This document shows, one piece after another, positions 46,197-58,620 of a stretch of 64,000 nt of DNA; positions within the stretch are counted from its first letter, which is position 1; every line of letters begins with the position of its first letter. The notes below the pieces were generated by a model. That model did no database searches. It saw only the letters and a program-made list of their open reading frames with translations, and had not been told where the DNA came from. The position numbers and the translations under genes are program-made. The stretch spans positions 61,378,713-61,442,712 of the forward strand of contig CM069871.1 in assembly GCA_036172665.1 (NCBI GenBank), in the 5' to 3' direction. Origin of the DNA: Prosopocoilus inquinatus. Taxonomy: Eukaryota; Arthropoda; Insecta; Coleoptera; Lucanidae.

Positions 46197-46544
46197 GCAT
46201 TAGATCGAGAAAATGCGATTCATAGCTTTCTAGATTCAAAAATAAAAAAGTTTTTTTTTCGTTGTCATGGAAACCAAAATTAACAATTGATACGTATTCG
46301 GACTCGTAATGATCCGTAGACTTTAAATATGTAAAAATATATAGGGTGTTTCATTTAAAATAAGAAAGTTGATATCACTTCCGGCGAAACCGGAAGTCCT
46401 ATGACGACTGTCAGTATGTCGGAGAATTCCATTTTTTGTTTAGTTTATTGTCTCCAAAATTCAGGTTAATCGATTAATAAATAAAGATTCTAGAAGGGCG
46501 AGCACATGGCGCGGGACACCCGGTATATTTATTTATTGTTACAA

Positions 46545-46554
46545 ATTATGTATA

Positions 46555-46586
<32 letters not shown>

Positions 46587-46588
46587 GA
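46545..46588. repeat. (AT)n/(T)n microsatellite
   Basis: A run of TA dinucleotides is followed by a pure T tract just after the palindrome end of copy B. Confidence 0.9.
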
Positions 46589-49454
46589 AAAGGTGTGCGC
46601 AATCAAAATTAATTAAAAACAAATTCGTTTATTTTTAGATTCATAAACAAATCGTTTATTCTCCTTTTTGATGATGAGAAAATATGTGATTCCGACTTCC
46701 ACGTATAAACCAACGTGACATAAAGTGACATTTCGTAAAAATGTAGTTCAGGACATCTTCACAATGTTATCAAAAATTCGAAGACTACTTGAAGAACTTT
46801 TCAACACTTGATGTTTTTTATTCACAGCGAAAAATTACGATATGCAATTTGAAGATTTTTGCGTAAAAAAGTTCGTCGATTTTCAATTTATTTCTTGCAG
46901 AATTTTGCAGATGATCGTGTCATACTTAATAAAATATAGGAAAAACAACCTTAAATATTGTTTTATGTTAAATTTGATGGTTCATGTTAAACGCAAAAAC
47001 CAAAAAGGAAGTACTTAATCAAAAAAACACAAATTAACATGGAAACAAAATATATTTTAAGAGCTTTAGAGAAACAATTATAACGTACATACGGCAGATA
47101 AGATTCCTGTGGTAAAAGAATTTTCAAAAGTCAAAAGTAATACCAAAAAATTATAAATCTACAAGAAATTCCAAGGAACAGTACTCTTCGTTTAATGGAT
47201 CTTTTCACGCTCGCCATTAAACGAAACTTACTTCGGTTATCAAACAGGTACAGTAACTACAGTGTTACTGTTATCAAACAGGTACAGCAATTATTGAAAA
47301 AATATTTTTTTAAGAAATGGTATTCAAATTTTGTCAGCTTAAATTTGACAGTTACAAATTGAACCGTGCTTAATTTATTTATTATTTATAGTTTCCACAT
47401 ATCGTTCGTTTGAGGACGTTTAGCACGAGAATCACTGGGAAAAATCCGGGGAGCGTTTAAAATCACAAACACTATACCTAAACTGTTTTAAATGTTCTAG
47501 ATTCTTTTGAGAAGGAAAAAAGAAACGGAGGTCCCTTAATGTCTACAAATGCTGTGCATGAAGTATGTATCAGCTTTTATACCTAAGATAAAAAATAAAA
47601 TTAGATAAATATTTCACGGGGAGTGGCTAACACTCTTCGTACAGAAAAATCAAAAATAAGTAAACACCAATAGTCTGCTATGTGACATAACTAAGTTTGA
47701 CATGAGAGTATTTATTGATTTGATTTATACGGATAAAATAAAAGCATGTGCGTAAAAAGTTCCGTTTAACAAACTGCATGTGCTATTTAAAAAAAAAAAA
47801 AACAACAACACACATTGTAACACAGACGATATTGCTGTATGGATGAAAACAAAGCAACAATTAATTTTAGAACGGAAAAAGTGCATAAAAACTTCGCAAT
47901 TAAATTTAATTATCCAAGATATCGCCGCCGCCCCAGAAGATTTTCCATGATGTTAGCGACCAAAGTATAATAAACAACGGAGCGGTCGATAAACGGCGAT
48001 ACCGCGGGGTCATTACAAAAAAAAAAAAAAAAAGATGAAGATACCGAAACAATTTTTAGTAACACGCCGATGAAGAGCGGCGGTATCAATTCGAAACCTA
48101 TGACCTTCAAATGTTAAACGAAACAGCAAACACGTCAGGTTCAGTGCATGAAATATGTATCTCTCGGCGTATCTGCTATTTTTAAAAAAGGAACCGAAAT
48201 CGTAAAGCAAAGTAAAACGGAGCTATCGATTGTTTTAATAAATTTGTTACATTTATAAAGCATTCACGATTTTTTTGGCATTCTAGTAGGCTGTATTTTT
48301 TTTTTGTTGGGTTACGTGCGTGTAATACGATAGACGTCAAAGTTTGACATTGTCAAAATATCCTGAAGCTTCCTATTTTGTAATAATGACTGCGCTAATG
48401 ATTTGGAAAAATAATTATCATGGTCGGTAATGGTAATGTTAAAGAAAATTAAATCATTCATAATATTTAGTACTAGCAGCTCCGATCTTCAGAAACAATC
48501 ACTATGGAATCCTAACCCAAGTTTCTGACGTCCATATTTTTTTAGTGATACCAACAAAAACGTCACCCTAACGCGGCCCACTCTGAATGCCAAGGGATCG
48601 TGAACGAATAGTATAAATACTAAAGTAATATTAATTTGCGATTTGAAATGAACAAAGTTAAATGCAAAACAATGGTTTGCCAATAAAACACTCGTGTTTA
48701 TAACGGTTGTGGTGAACGTGCACCAGATATCAAAAGTAGTCAGAAATGCTGTTTTTTTTTCAGCGGGTACGAGTTGTCTCCCTTCCTTGAAGATTAGCTT
48801 GCTTAACATAAAGGTATAGGACGAATTGTTTCCCGTGCATAAAATAAGTCGGGAAATAAAAACACGACATCATAGGAAGAAACAATAATACATACCATTT
48901 TTTAAAACAGAGTTTCCCAACGGAGTCGGTATCGACCCCTTCTAGGTCGATGAAGACTTGAAAGGAGTCGATGAACCTTTAGGGGTCCGTTAGAAGTCTT
49001 TCATGAAGTCAGAATTATTAAATCTTGTTTAATGGAAACCTAGCTAAATAGTTTATGAAAAAAAGTAACAAGATTTACAAATATTATTAAATAAATTTGA
49101 GTCAGCTCGAGTAAAAGACAGAGAAAAGAAAGACGAATTCAATTGATTATCAAAATCAAAACACTCCTAAAATACGGAAATAAAAGCGGAATCTAACAAA
49201 AGCAAGAGACGATCGTCGAACAAAACGGGACGAAGGTAAAATTCGTGTGAAACTCATTAAGTCAAATTGATGATATTAGACTAACTTTCATCAGAGCCAA
49301 AAATTTAGCTAAATTTAAAACAATAAGAAATCATGTCGAATAAAATCAAACCGAAGAGAAAAAAAAAATAGATGATTAGTTGTTAATTTAAAAGTAAAAA
49401 ACCAAACAAATGAAATCGATTAAAAGAAAAAAAGAAAGGTCCATCAATTGATTA

Positions 49455-50214
49455 TACAGGGTAGGGCAAAAGTATGGAACCGGCTTAATATTTCGAAAAC
49501 TGTTTGACGTATCTGTTTGAAATTTGGTGTGTGATTCAGAGTCAATAGGACCTGCATTATCAATTTGTTTCAATTGTTTATCTGCTCTTGTTTCTGAGAT
49601 CCAATGCCTACTTAATTTTTCTTAAATGACAACCTGCTGATTTTGTTCCTCTATTTAATAATTCGTTTAATTCTTTACACGACCACATAAAAATATTTAT
49701 CAATTGCACAAGAAAATTTCTAGAAAATAATGTTTGAATGAAAAAGTAAGAAAAAATGGTTTACGCTGATATTTAGTATTTGTTTTCATGTTTTCAAGGC
49801 AATTTTTATTAAATTTTTCTTTAGTTTTATCTTAAAAACAGCCCATAATCTTGTGGTTTTACAGTTTTTTTTGTTAAAACTAGAATTTTTGTCGAATATC
49901 AAACAATAAATCATTTTTCCTAACTTTTTCATTCAAACGTTTTTTTCTCGAAAATTTTCTTACGTAATTGATAATTATTTTTATATGGTCGTTTAGAGAA
50001 TTAAACGATCTATTAAATAAAGGAAAATAATCAGCAGGTTGTCATTAAAAAAAATCAAGTAGTCGTTGGATCTCAGAAACAAGAGCCGATAGACAATTGA
50101 AATAAATTGATGATGTAGGTCTTATTGACTCTGAATCACACACCAAATTTTAAATAGATACGTCAAACAGTTTTCGAAATATTAAGCCGGTTCCATACTT
50201 TTGTCCTTCCCCGT
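49455..50214. mobile_element. 760-bp foldback
   Basis: The left arm starts TACAGGGTAGGGCAAAAGTA and reads TGGAACCGGCTTAATATTTC. The right arm contains GAAATATTAAGCCGGTTCCA and ends TCCCCGTA. Complementarity runs for about 200 bp on each side, including GTGTGTGATTCAGAGTCAAT. Non-coding. Confidence 0.8.
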
Positions 50215-50810
50215 ATAAGTTAAATAGAATAAAGTCAAATGAGGAATGTATAAAAATAAAGGATCAACATAAAAATTAGACTAACAATAAGTCCAATTGA
50301 TTTTAAAATTGACAAATCTTGTTACAATCCAAGGAATAATCTGTAAATTTAACGAAACAGGGCCGTTTAGTTAATAATTAAAAAATCAAAATAAAGTCAA
50401 ATCGAATAAAGAGAAAAACAAAACAAAATGCCGATCAATCGACGGGTTAAAGTGTAAAATAAATTCACACTGAGTATAAACGAAAACAAAAACAAACAGC
50501 GATCAATTAATAATTAAAAATAAAACCAAGTCAAATAGAATCAAACGAATGATGGTAAATGTTAGTTAAAAAATAAAAAACAAAACGAATGAAATCTATT
50601 AAAAGAAAAAAACAAAGTTCGATCGATTGGTTATATTGAAAATTAAATGAAGTAGAGTCGAATGAGAAATTTAAAAAAAAAAAACAAAAGATGAGACTAA
50701 AAGAAAAATTCTGTAAAATTAACAAAATCAAATTGAATAGAGAGAAGAAAAAAGACAATCCATGTATAATTAAAAAATAAAATAAAGACAAAATTTTAAA
50801 TCTGCACAGG

Positions 50811-52735
50811 GCCGTAGCCAGACTAAATAGTCAGGGAAGGCTTATCAAAGTGTGGGGCAGACTATAAGTTTTCATTTTAACACTTTCGAATTTTTAAAAT
50901 ATTATGTAAATGAAAAACACGACAAAGATAAATTATTATCGCACGAAATGCAATGTTAGGTCAAAAAGCGATCGTAGGGTGACGCTGTTTTATATACCAG
51001 GTGTCCCGCGCCATGTGCTCACCCTTCTAGAATCTTTATTTATTAATCGATTAACCTGGATTTTGGAGACAATAAATTAAACAAAATATGGAATTTTCCG
51101 ACATACTGATAGTCGCCATAGGGCTTCCGGTTTCGCCGGAAGTGACATCAACTTTCTTATTTTAAATGGAACACCCTATATATTTTTACATATTTAAAAT
51201 CTACGGATCATTACGAGTCCGAATACGTATCAATTGTTAATTTTGCTTTCCATGACAACGAAAAAAAAAACTTTTTTATTTTTCAATCTAGAAAGCTATG
51301 AATCGCATTTTTTCGATCTAATGCGATCAAGTGTTTCGAGAAAATCACTCCTTTAATGGTATTTTGATTTTTAATATTTTTACAGTGTTTTAAATTTTCA
51401 TTAGCTCTTAACTCATTTTTTTAGATAGAACCTCTTATGTTTCTTAGCTTAGTTCAACTGAACATTTTTTTCTGAATACGCTGATACCAAATACGTCATA
51501 TTTTCTTTGAAAATAATTTAAAATAGAGCATGTCTTATTGAAATTTTACATTTCCTTTATTTCAAATGACTTTCAAAGAAAATATGACGTATTTGGTATC
51601 AGTGTACTCAGAAAAAAATATTCTGATGAACTAAGCTAAGAAACATATGAAGAAGTTCTATCGAAAAAAATGTGTTAAGAGCTAATGAAAATTTCAAGTA
51701 CTGTAAAAATGTTAAAAATCAAAATACCATCAAAGGAGTGATTTTTTCGAAACACTTGATCGCAATAGATCGAAAAAATGCGATTCATAGCTTTCTAGAT
51801 TGAAAAATAAAAAAGTTTTTTTTTTTCGTTGTCATGGAAAGCAAAATTAACAATTCATACGTATTCGGACTCATAATGACCCGTAAATGTCAAATATGTA
51901 AAAATATATAGGGTGTTCCATTTAAAAGAAGAAAATGGATATCACTTCCGGCGAAACCGGAAGTCCTATGGCGACTATCAGTATGTCCGAAAATTCCATT
52001 TTTTGTTTAGTTTATCGTCTCCAAAATTCAGGTTAATCGATTAATAAATAACGATTCTAGAAAGGTGAGCACATGGCGCGGGACACCCGGTATTTGAAAT
52101 ATCATTCAAAATAAGTGCAGTTTGTGTGTTATTTGAAAAACAACATTGAAAAGTCACTTCCAGTGTTGCCTTCTGAAAATGAAACTGGCAAGTGATAATG
52201 TGACGTGAAAAAAAAAACAAAAGGAACGCTTCGCGCGTAAATATAACCAAAACTCGCTAATTTCAAGTTCAATAATAAAACAGCGTTTATTTTCTTCGAC
52301 ACACAGAAATCTGTAACTGTAAAATAAAAACAACCCCGTCAAATACATGCTTGCAACAGTCTGCAAAGTCCGAGATAACGGGCGTTGGCGGGAGTACTCG
52401 CGCGTAGCTTACACCAAGGACGGGCACTAGCGGGAAAGCGTACTCCCACCACCCACCTGCGACAGTTCTTTTTATTTGCCGGGCGTCTCTCCATGAATGA
52501 AATTACGATTCTCCCAAGAAGTCGAGAGTGGGGCGAGCGCGACTGTGTTTTGCTACTCTTTGAAATAATCGCCGAGTATTATTTCTAAACCTCGAAGTGA
52601 TAACGGTATGTATTATTTCAAGTCAGGTTGGACCGTCGGGTCGTAGGGCAGGCTTAAAACTTTCCAGGGTAGGCTTAAAATTTTGCAGGGCAGGCTCAGC
52701 CTCCCTTGGCCCCCCTCTGGTTATGGCTCTGAATC
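50811..52735. mobile_element. Possible element with GGGCCGTAGCCAGA ends, interrupted by palindrome copy C
   Basis: The left edge GGGCCGTAGCCAGACTAAAT and the right edge CCCTCTGGTTATGGCTCT are loosely complementary, and both sides carry GGCAGGCTTA/GGCTTA-type motifs (the right side three times). The inner part contains palindrome copy C and other sequence. Boundaries are tentative. Confidence 0.35.
50995..52092. mobile_element. 1-kb palindromic foldback element, copy C (intact)
   Basis: It starts TACCAGGTGTCCCGCGCCAT and ends ATGGCGCGGGACACCCGGTA. The arms pair along about 500 bp each, as in copy A, with a ~60-bp centre near 51510-51570. It inserts directly after a single arm of the hairpin family of 1186-1279 (50951-50994). 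Confidence 0.9.
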
Positions 52736-53557
52736 TACGTAAAACATTATTAGTATATCTACACATGCTGCTTTTTTAGAAATATTATTTAAATCTGAAT
52801 GGGGTCGATGGAAATTTTTATTTTCTTACAAGGAGAGGTTGGTTTTATTTTATTTTAAATACAAATATCTCGAAAAACTACTCGTTTTATATAAAAATTT
52901 TAGAATTTAATTTGAGATTCAAATACATATATACAAATGTACCGGGTGTTCCTTTTCAGAAATCAAGTCAAATATTTCGGTTATTCGATGTGTGCATGTT
53001 ATTTGGTAAACGTCAGTAAAAACTTTTTGAATTAATTTGAATAAGTTTTGTATTGAACATTTCCTTCCAAGTTCAAAAATAAAAAAGTTAAAGGGGGGGT
53101 GCAAATTCTCATGTAGTCACCCTCTACAATTTTAATAAAGGAATATTCCAGTAAAATTTAACACCGGAGATTCTACAAATTTGTAATGTATTGCAGGACA
53201 CCCATGCTTGTCGGGAATGTCCCTAACTTTGTTAATTACCAAACTTAGGACATTTGTATGTATGGATATTCACGGTAACTTCGTATTCTGAATGTAACGC
53301 GCACGCTCCCCGCCTGTTCATGAGCGCCGGGCTATTATGCGATGAATATGTGGTAACAAACAGAAAATATGCGAACGGGATACCATCTATATCTAACGTG
53401 CCGCTTATGATAAAGACATTGAATTCCATACTTTCATCCGATATCTGTTAATTACTGATCAAGAAAGTGCCGAAAATGTCTTTTTATTTTTATAATCTGT
53501 CACAAAAAAATTATTTAATTTTATTATTATTTAACGAATGTGTTTTGTTTGATGCAG

Positions 53558-53706
53558 GTTTTGAATGTCGTTGTGGTGGACTTTTCTGCGCGGTTCATCG
53601 ATACAGTGATAAGCACAACTGCCCCTTCGACTACCGAGAAATGGGAGCGCAAGAAATTAGGCGTAACAATCCAGTCGTGGTGGGTGAAAAGATCCAGAAA
53701 ATATGA
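53558..53706 (+). CDS. ZFAND5/6: ZFAND5/6-type protein, last coding exon (AN1 finger)
   Basis: After AG at 53557, the first two bases complete the Gly codon split by the intron, then the reading is [20 protein letters not shown] followed by [20 protein letters not shown] and GEKIQKI, with TGA at 53704. The remaining AN1 ligands (C, C, C, H, H, C) are all present, so with the previous exon the finger is complete. The conserved C-terminus [12 protein letters not shown] is a hallmark of ZFAND5/6. The AN1 finger is usually linked to proteasome and ubiquitin-chain contacts. Without the candidate exon the protein is 182 residues, near the 208-213 of the human relatives. Confidence 0.95.
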
Positions 53707-55350
53707 ACCCCGCCACTCAAGTGCCATCCTCCTGCAGAGTGACTGGACACTAACTTAACCGTCTGTGGGTGTGATTTAGTGTAAAAGACAAGTGTTTCCT
53801 AGTTATCGCCATGCTCACCGAGCCACATACGTGATAGCTACAGTACTTTAATATAACAATTGCCACTCAAAAATTCTCTGTAATTTAGTTTTTACTTTAA
53901 ATCAAATAATAAATTCATAGGTACGAGTATGATGTTATTTTAGCTTCTTCTTTTTTTTTCTTTTTGTTGTATATATAGGTGATTTCGTTTTGCTCTGGTT
54001 TCCTGTAAAAGTTTTTTTTTTTGTTTAATCGCAAGACCGTTCTATTTTTTTCCTTTTTTTTGTTTATGCAACGACGGTCTTTCGATTGATAGGAAAATTT
54101 AGATCGTACGTATAATATATCTATTTTATTTCATTTGTCAAACACTTAGGGACGATATTAAAATTTGCAGATTCTGCACTGTGCTAAGGACCTATTGTTT
54201 GTTTTTTTGTACTGTTTCTGTCTAGCCGGAATTTGGAATGCGTAAAGAGAAGAAGAGAGAGAGGGGTACTTGTAAAGTGCAGAATGTTATTTCTTGGACT
54301 GTTCGATTCGAACAGAGGTGGAAAAACTAATAGATGTAATTGTTTTTAAATGTTGCCAACGCTGTGAACGAATAACACTTAGTGTTGTTGTAATGTGGAG
54401 TACTTTAGAAGCGCATATCGGGAGTGTTCAAATCGTGCGGTAGAATAAGACGTTTGTTTTTTTCTTTGTCCACACATAATCGCCAAACAAGAGAAAAGTA
54501 AATCTAGTTTAATTTTTATCGTAAATAGTTTTTACTCTGTTAATTTTCATGACGACGACGTTGACGCAGGCGTATTGTTTTTGAATTTGTTTTTTACTTG
54601 AAAATTGTTATCTTCTCATATCTACCTCTGCCTTGTTTATACCAGACTTTAGCGTTGTACGGCGCAAGACAAAACTTGACAAGCTTTATTATCGGTGAAT
54701 ATAAGTGCAATAATTAATTTTTGAATATTGAACATGGAAAAAAAAGGCCTGCGTTGTTTATTTCAAACACACGCGAGAATACAATACAATTGAATCAAAC
54801 CGAGTAAGTTTCTTGATTTTGGCGATGTTTTCCATGAATAGATAATGTATGCCTACTTTGTTTTGTTTTATTATTTTTTTGTCAGTTATGAGATCTATAA
54901 GCTTCTCAGTGTACCTTAGACTTTTAAACAAAAAAATTATATTTCTATCTGTAACACTTCTATATATAAACTATTCAAGTTAATATATCGATTAATATTA
55001 TTATGGCGTTGGTCTGAATTCAATACGTTGTTAATTTGCGTGAATTTGAATTTCTGTTGATGTTGTGTATGATTTAATATTGTTAACCGTAAACGTAAAA
55101 ATACACGGGAAAGAACTCATTTGTTTTTATTGTGACCTTGTTATTGCATTCAGATGTGGCGTCGATATTTATCTGTATATTTTTTGGCAGTTTCTCTCAC
55201 ATCTGCTAGTATTAACTAACATAGTACAGCAAGTCGAGTAACTGTTAGACTCGTGTGGTTTGTATTTCATCAGATGGTTAATTTGGTTTTCCCTCCCTTC
55301 CCACCACCGAAGAATTTCACGCAAGATACATTGTTAAGCCCCGTAATAAA
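53707..55350 (+). other. ZFAND5/6: 3' UTR and flank of the zinc-finger gene
   Basis: AATAAA occurs at 53908-53913 and again at 55345-55350, so short and long 3' ends are possible. The region is T-rich and without frames of note. The end point cannot be fixed from sequence alone. Confidence 0.5.
53908..53913 (+). terminator. Candidate polyadenylation signal
   Basis: AATAAA lies about 200 bp after the stop codon, the first one downstream. Confidence 0.45.
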
Positions 55351-55819
55351 ATAATTAAGAAAAAAAAAGACAAATGCGGTGTACGCATTTTAAGGAAAAA
55401 AAAACCGGTAAAAACTGATGATAGAAGTACATTTTGCACGTTTTACTAATAATAATCAAAAAAAAGTTGTTTCATCGTTCTAACAGATATTTCTCCGTAA
55501 ATAAATGGCGCTTGAATCGATAATCAATTGATCAGATACAAACTCTTTAAACATTGATTATTACATATAGCCTTGTGGCAATATTTAATAAATCTGTAAA
55601 ATATTTTTCCGATGCTTTATTTTTTTCCTTTAATTTACAACGCTCATTTTCCAGTAATCAAATCCTTTTATCAGAAAAATCTAATCAAACATTATTTTCA
55701 TTCCGTAAAGGATAATTTCAATTTCACGATAATTTCAGAGAGTTGTTTCTTTTGTAAATAAATTATTACAAGGGTTTTTATTTTTTGGAGCATTATTTCG
55801 TTCGCTATCGTAATGTTAT
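55351..55819. other. No gene recognised
   Basis: AT-rich sequence, possibly still transcribed as a long 3' UTR. Nothing else seen. Confidence 0.4.
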
Positions 55820-55951
55820 GGCACCGCCTTAGTGGGTAGGCAACCATACATTCACGAGTGTATTGTAGTAACATAAGGTATGCTATTACAACTAAATGGC
55901 GCCGTTTAAGTGAGTAGGCAACCGTAATATCACAAGTGTATTGGAGTAGTA
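55820..55951 (+). repeat. Two-copy degenerate tandem repeat
   Basis: GGCACCGCCTTAGTGGGTAG..CACGAGTGTATTGTAGTAA and GGCGCCGTTTAAGTGAGTAG..CACAAGTGTATTGGAGTAG are about 78 bp apart. Confidence 0.7.
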
Positions 55952-56382
55952 TGTGCTAAGCCTTCAAGGTTTTTACAAAATTCCGAATTCAACAAATGAC
56001 TTGAGTACATAATACATAGACTCAACTACAATATATTGCGATTCGTAATTAACTAAAGGCTCGGCCTTTTAACTCGTTCATAAACTTAAAAGGAACGTTA
56101 AATTTTTACGAGTGTTTTCACCTGGATGCAATCATTTTATTTAATCTAAGAATTAATGCCTAATATTTAATAGTTTCTTTTTTTTGCAAAGGGCCGTGAC
56201 TTAGGACCAAGGACAAACATCGTCTAAAAGTTTTCTAAAAAATTTTCTTACATGCAATCTTTCCTGTTAAATATTTTTATATTCTATGTAGTATGCGATT
56301 TTGCGTTTCTTTTAAATCCTGCATTAACGTAAATTGCAATGTTTTATATTCCGACAAGCATGTTCGACTGTCTATACACTCC
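55952..56382. other. No gene recognised
   Basis: AT-rich spacer before the minisatellite. Nothing further seen. Confidence 0.4.
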
Positions 56383-58620
56383 TTTTTGCTTTTAAACGAG
56401 TATTCACACAATTATATTTGAACGTCTATTAGCTTTTTTTCGACTAGTATCCCCAGGATTATGTCTGACCCTCTATGCACTCCTTCCTGACGGATCTTCT
56501 TACAATCATGTTTGACCGTCTATACGCTCCATTCTGACGAGCGTCGCCACAATCATGCCTGACCGTCTATGCGTTCCTTCCTGACGAACGTCCTCACAAT
56601 CATGTCTGACCGTCTATGCGCTCCACACAATCATGTTTGACCGTCTATACGCTCCATTCTGACGAGCGTTCCCACAAACATGTTTGACCGTCTATGCGCT
56701 CCTCTCTCTCTCGAGCATAGACGGTCAGATATGATTGTGGGGATGCTCGTCTGAAACTAGCCCACAGAAGGTCAGACATGATTGTGGGGATGCTCGTCAA
56801 AAGCGAGCGCACAGACGATCAAACATAATTGTGGGGATGTTCGTCAGGATGGAGTGCGTAGACGGTCAGACATGATTGTGTGACTGTCAGAAAGGAGTGC
56901 ATAGACTGTCTAACATGATTGTCGGAATGCTTGTCAGAAACGAGCACGCAGAGACGGTTGGCCATGATTATGGGGATACTCGTCAAAAATTAGCGCATAG
57001 ACGATCAAAACATAATTGTATCAAAACTGGTCAGAAAAGAGCGTACAGAAAGTAAAACATAATTGCAAGAACACTCCTCTAAAGGAGAGTATAGATCGTC
57101 AAACATGTTTGTTGAAATACTCGTACGACTGCCAAATAGAATTTTATGAAAGCACATCACTCGTCAGACAGGATCTTATAAACGTTCAAACGTGATTGTA
57201 GAAATGTTCGTGAAAGGAATTCGCAGACGGTCAAATATAATTTTACGAGCATAGACAGTCAGATATGATTGTGGGAATGCTCGTTAGAAGGGAGCGCATA
57301 AACGGTCAAACATGATTGTGAGGATGCTCGTTATAAAGGAGTTTATAGACGGTCAGACATGATTATGGAGATGCTCGTCCGGAAGGAGTGCATACACGGT
57401 CAAACATGATCAGAAACGAGGGCGTAGATGGTGAGACATGTTTGAGGGGATGCTTGTCACAAAGGAGCGAATAGACGGTCAAACATCTTGGGATATTAGT
57501 CAGAAAAAAGTGCACATTCGTATAGACGGTCAAACATGGTTGTGAAAACACTCGTATACAGGAGAGCATAGACTGTCAAACGTGATTGTTGAAATACTCG
57601 TGAAAAGGGTACCTATACAGACGGCCAGATATGACTTAATGAATTCTCGTCACTACGGCCAAATAAGATTCTATGAATGCTCGTCACCCGTCAGAGAGGG
57701 TCTTATATACGTTCAAACGTGACTGTAGGAATGCTCGTGAAAAAGAGGAGTTCATAGACAGTCAAGTGAATTGTAGGAGAGTACAGACTGTCAAACGTAA
57801 TTGTTGCAATATTCATGAAAAAGGTATCTAAACAGACGGCCAGATATGATTCTATGAATGCTCGTCACTTGTCAGAGAAGATTCTATAAACGTTCAAACG
57901 TGATTGTAGGAACGCTCGAGAAAGGAATTCACAGACGGCCAAGTATGATTTTATAAAAGCTCGAGAGGTAGGAACTTATAAGCGTTCAAAGATGATTGTG
58001 CGAATGCTCGTCAGAGGCTCTTATGGCCGGTTGCACCAATGTTTTAAGCAAAGCTTAAATTTAAGTCGTGTATAGAATATGACATTTTGGGCAAGTTCAA
58101 CAAAATATCACACACATTCTAATTGATACTTAAATGTGTCAAGTAGGTGTCAGTCAGATTGTGATTAACATTACAGTCACCAAGCATAAATGTCATAATC
58201 TAAACCTGACTTAAACTTTTAAGTTTTGCTTAAAATATTGGTGCAACCGGGCATTAAAGACGTTCATCAATCAAGCTGCTTGAAAAGAGAAGTTCATAGA
58301 CAGTCAAGCGAATTGTAGGAGAAGATAGACTGTCAAACGTGATTGTTGAAATACTCGTGAAAAAGATACCCATACAGACGGCCAGATATGATTTTATGAA
58401 TGCTCGTCACTCGTCAGAGAGGATCCTATAAACGTTCAACTTGTGGAAATGCTCGTGAGAAAGGAATTCTTGTGGAAATGCTCGTGAGAAAGGAATTCAC
58501 AGACGGCCAAGTATGATTTTATTAAACCTCGCCAGATAGGAACTTACAAACGTTCAAAGGTGATTGTACGAATGCTCGTTAGAGAATCTCATAGACGATT
58601 ATGAAACATGGTGAGGAGTT
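56383..58620. repeat. Minisatellite with ~49-bp unit and orientation switch
   Basis: From 56712 on, units of the type GACGGTCAGACATGATTGTG then GGATGCTCGTCAGAA.GGAG, about 49 bp each, repeat with substitutions. From 56383 to about 56700 the same unit is present in reverse complement (GACCGTCTATGCGCTCC..). The switch is at CTCCTCTCTCTCTCGAG (about 56699-56715). Further right, groups of units form a larger repeat of about 200-270 bp (for example around 57120, 57620, 57830 and 58360). A MITE at 58024-58253 interrupts it. No coding potential. Confidence 0.9.
58024..58253. mobile_element. MITE inside the minisatellite, TTA target duplication
   Basis: The ends TGGCCGGTTGCACCAATGTT and ATTGGTGCAACCGGGCA are inverted repeats that extend inward (TTTTAAGCAAA.CTTAA with TTAAG.TTTTGCTTAAAA). 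TTA precedes (58021-58023) and follows (58254-58256). The 3-bp TTA duplication is that of PIF/Harbinger-type elements. It has no ORF. Confidence 0.85.

Larger units (their letters stand above)
43762..46525. mobile_element. 1-kb palindrome family, copy B, one arm, interrupted by LINEs
   Basis: 43762-44019 matches the centre and start of the right arm of copy A; 46197-46525 matches the rest to the end GCGCGGGACACCCGGTA. The left arm is missing. The two pieces are separated by a 2.2-kb insertion flanked by GCATTA. Confidence 0.85.
36334..53557 (+). other. ZFAND5/6: 17.2-kb intron inside the AN1 finger
   Basis: It starts GTGTGT and ends TTTGATGCAG. It holds the copia element, two LINE fragments, three 1-kb palindrome copies and several MITEs, described separately. 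The segments 36334-37080, 40340-41680, 46590-49450 and 52740-53557 show no gene; 36975-37100 has an ACAGGCTGTTTC repeat end and 52940-53130 an ACCGGGTGTTCC-type dispersed repeat. Confidence 0.85.

Noticed and set aside
56383..58620. Regular spaced repeats resembling a CRISPR array
   Set aside because: Units are contiguous and diverged, switch orientation and have no unique spacers; eukaryotic minisatellite fits better.
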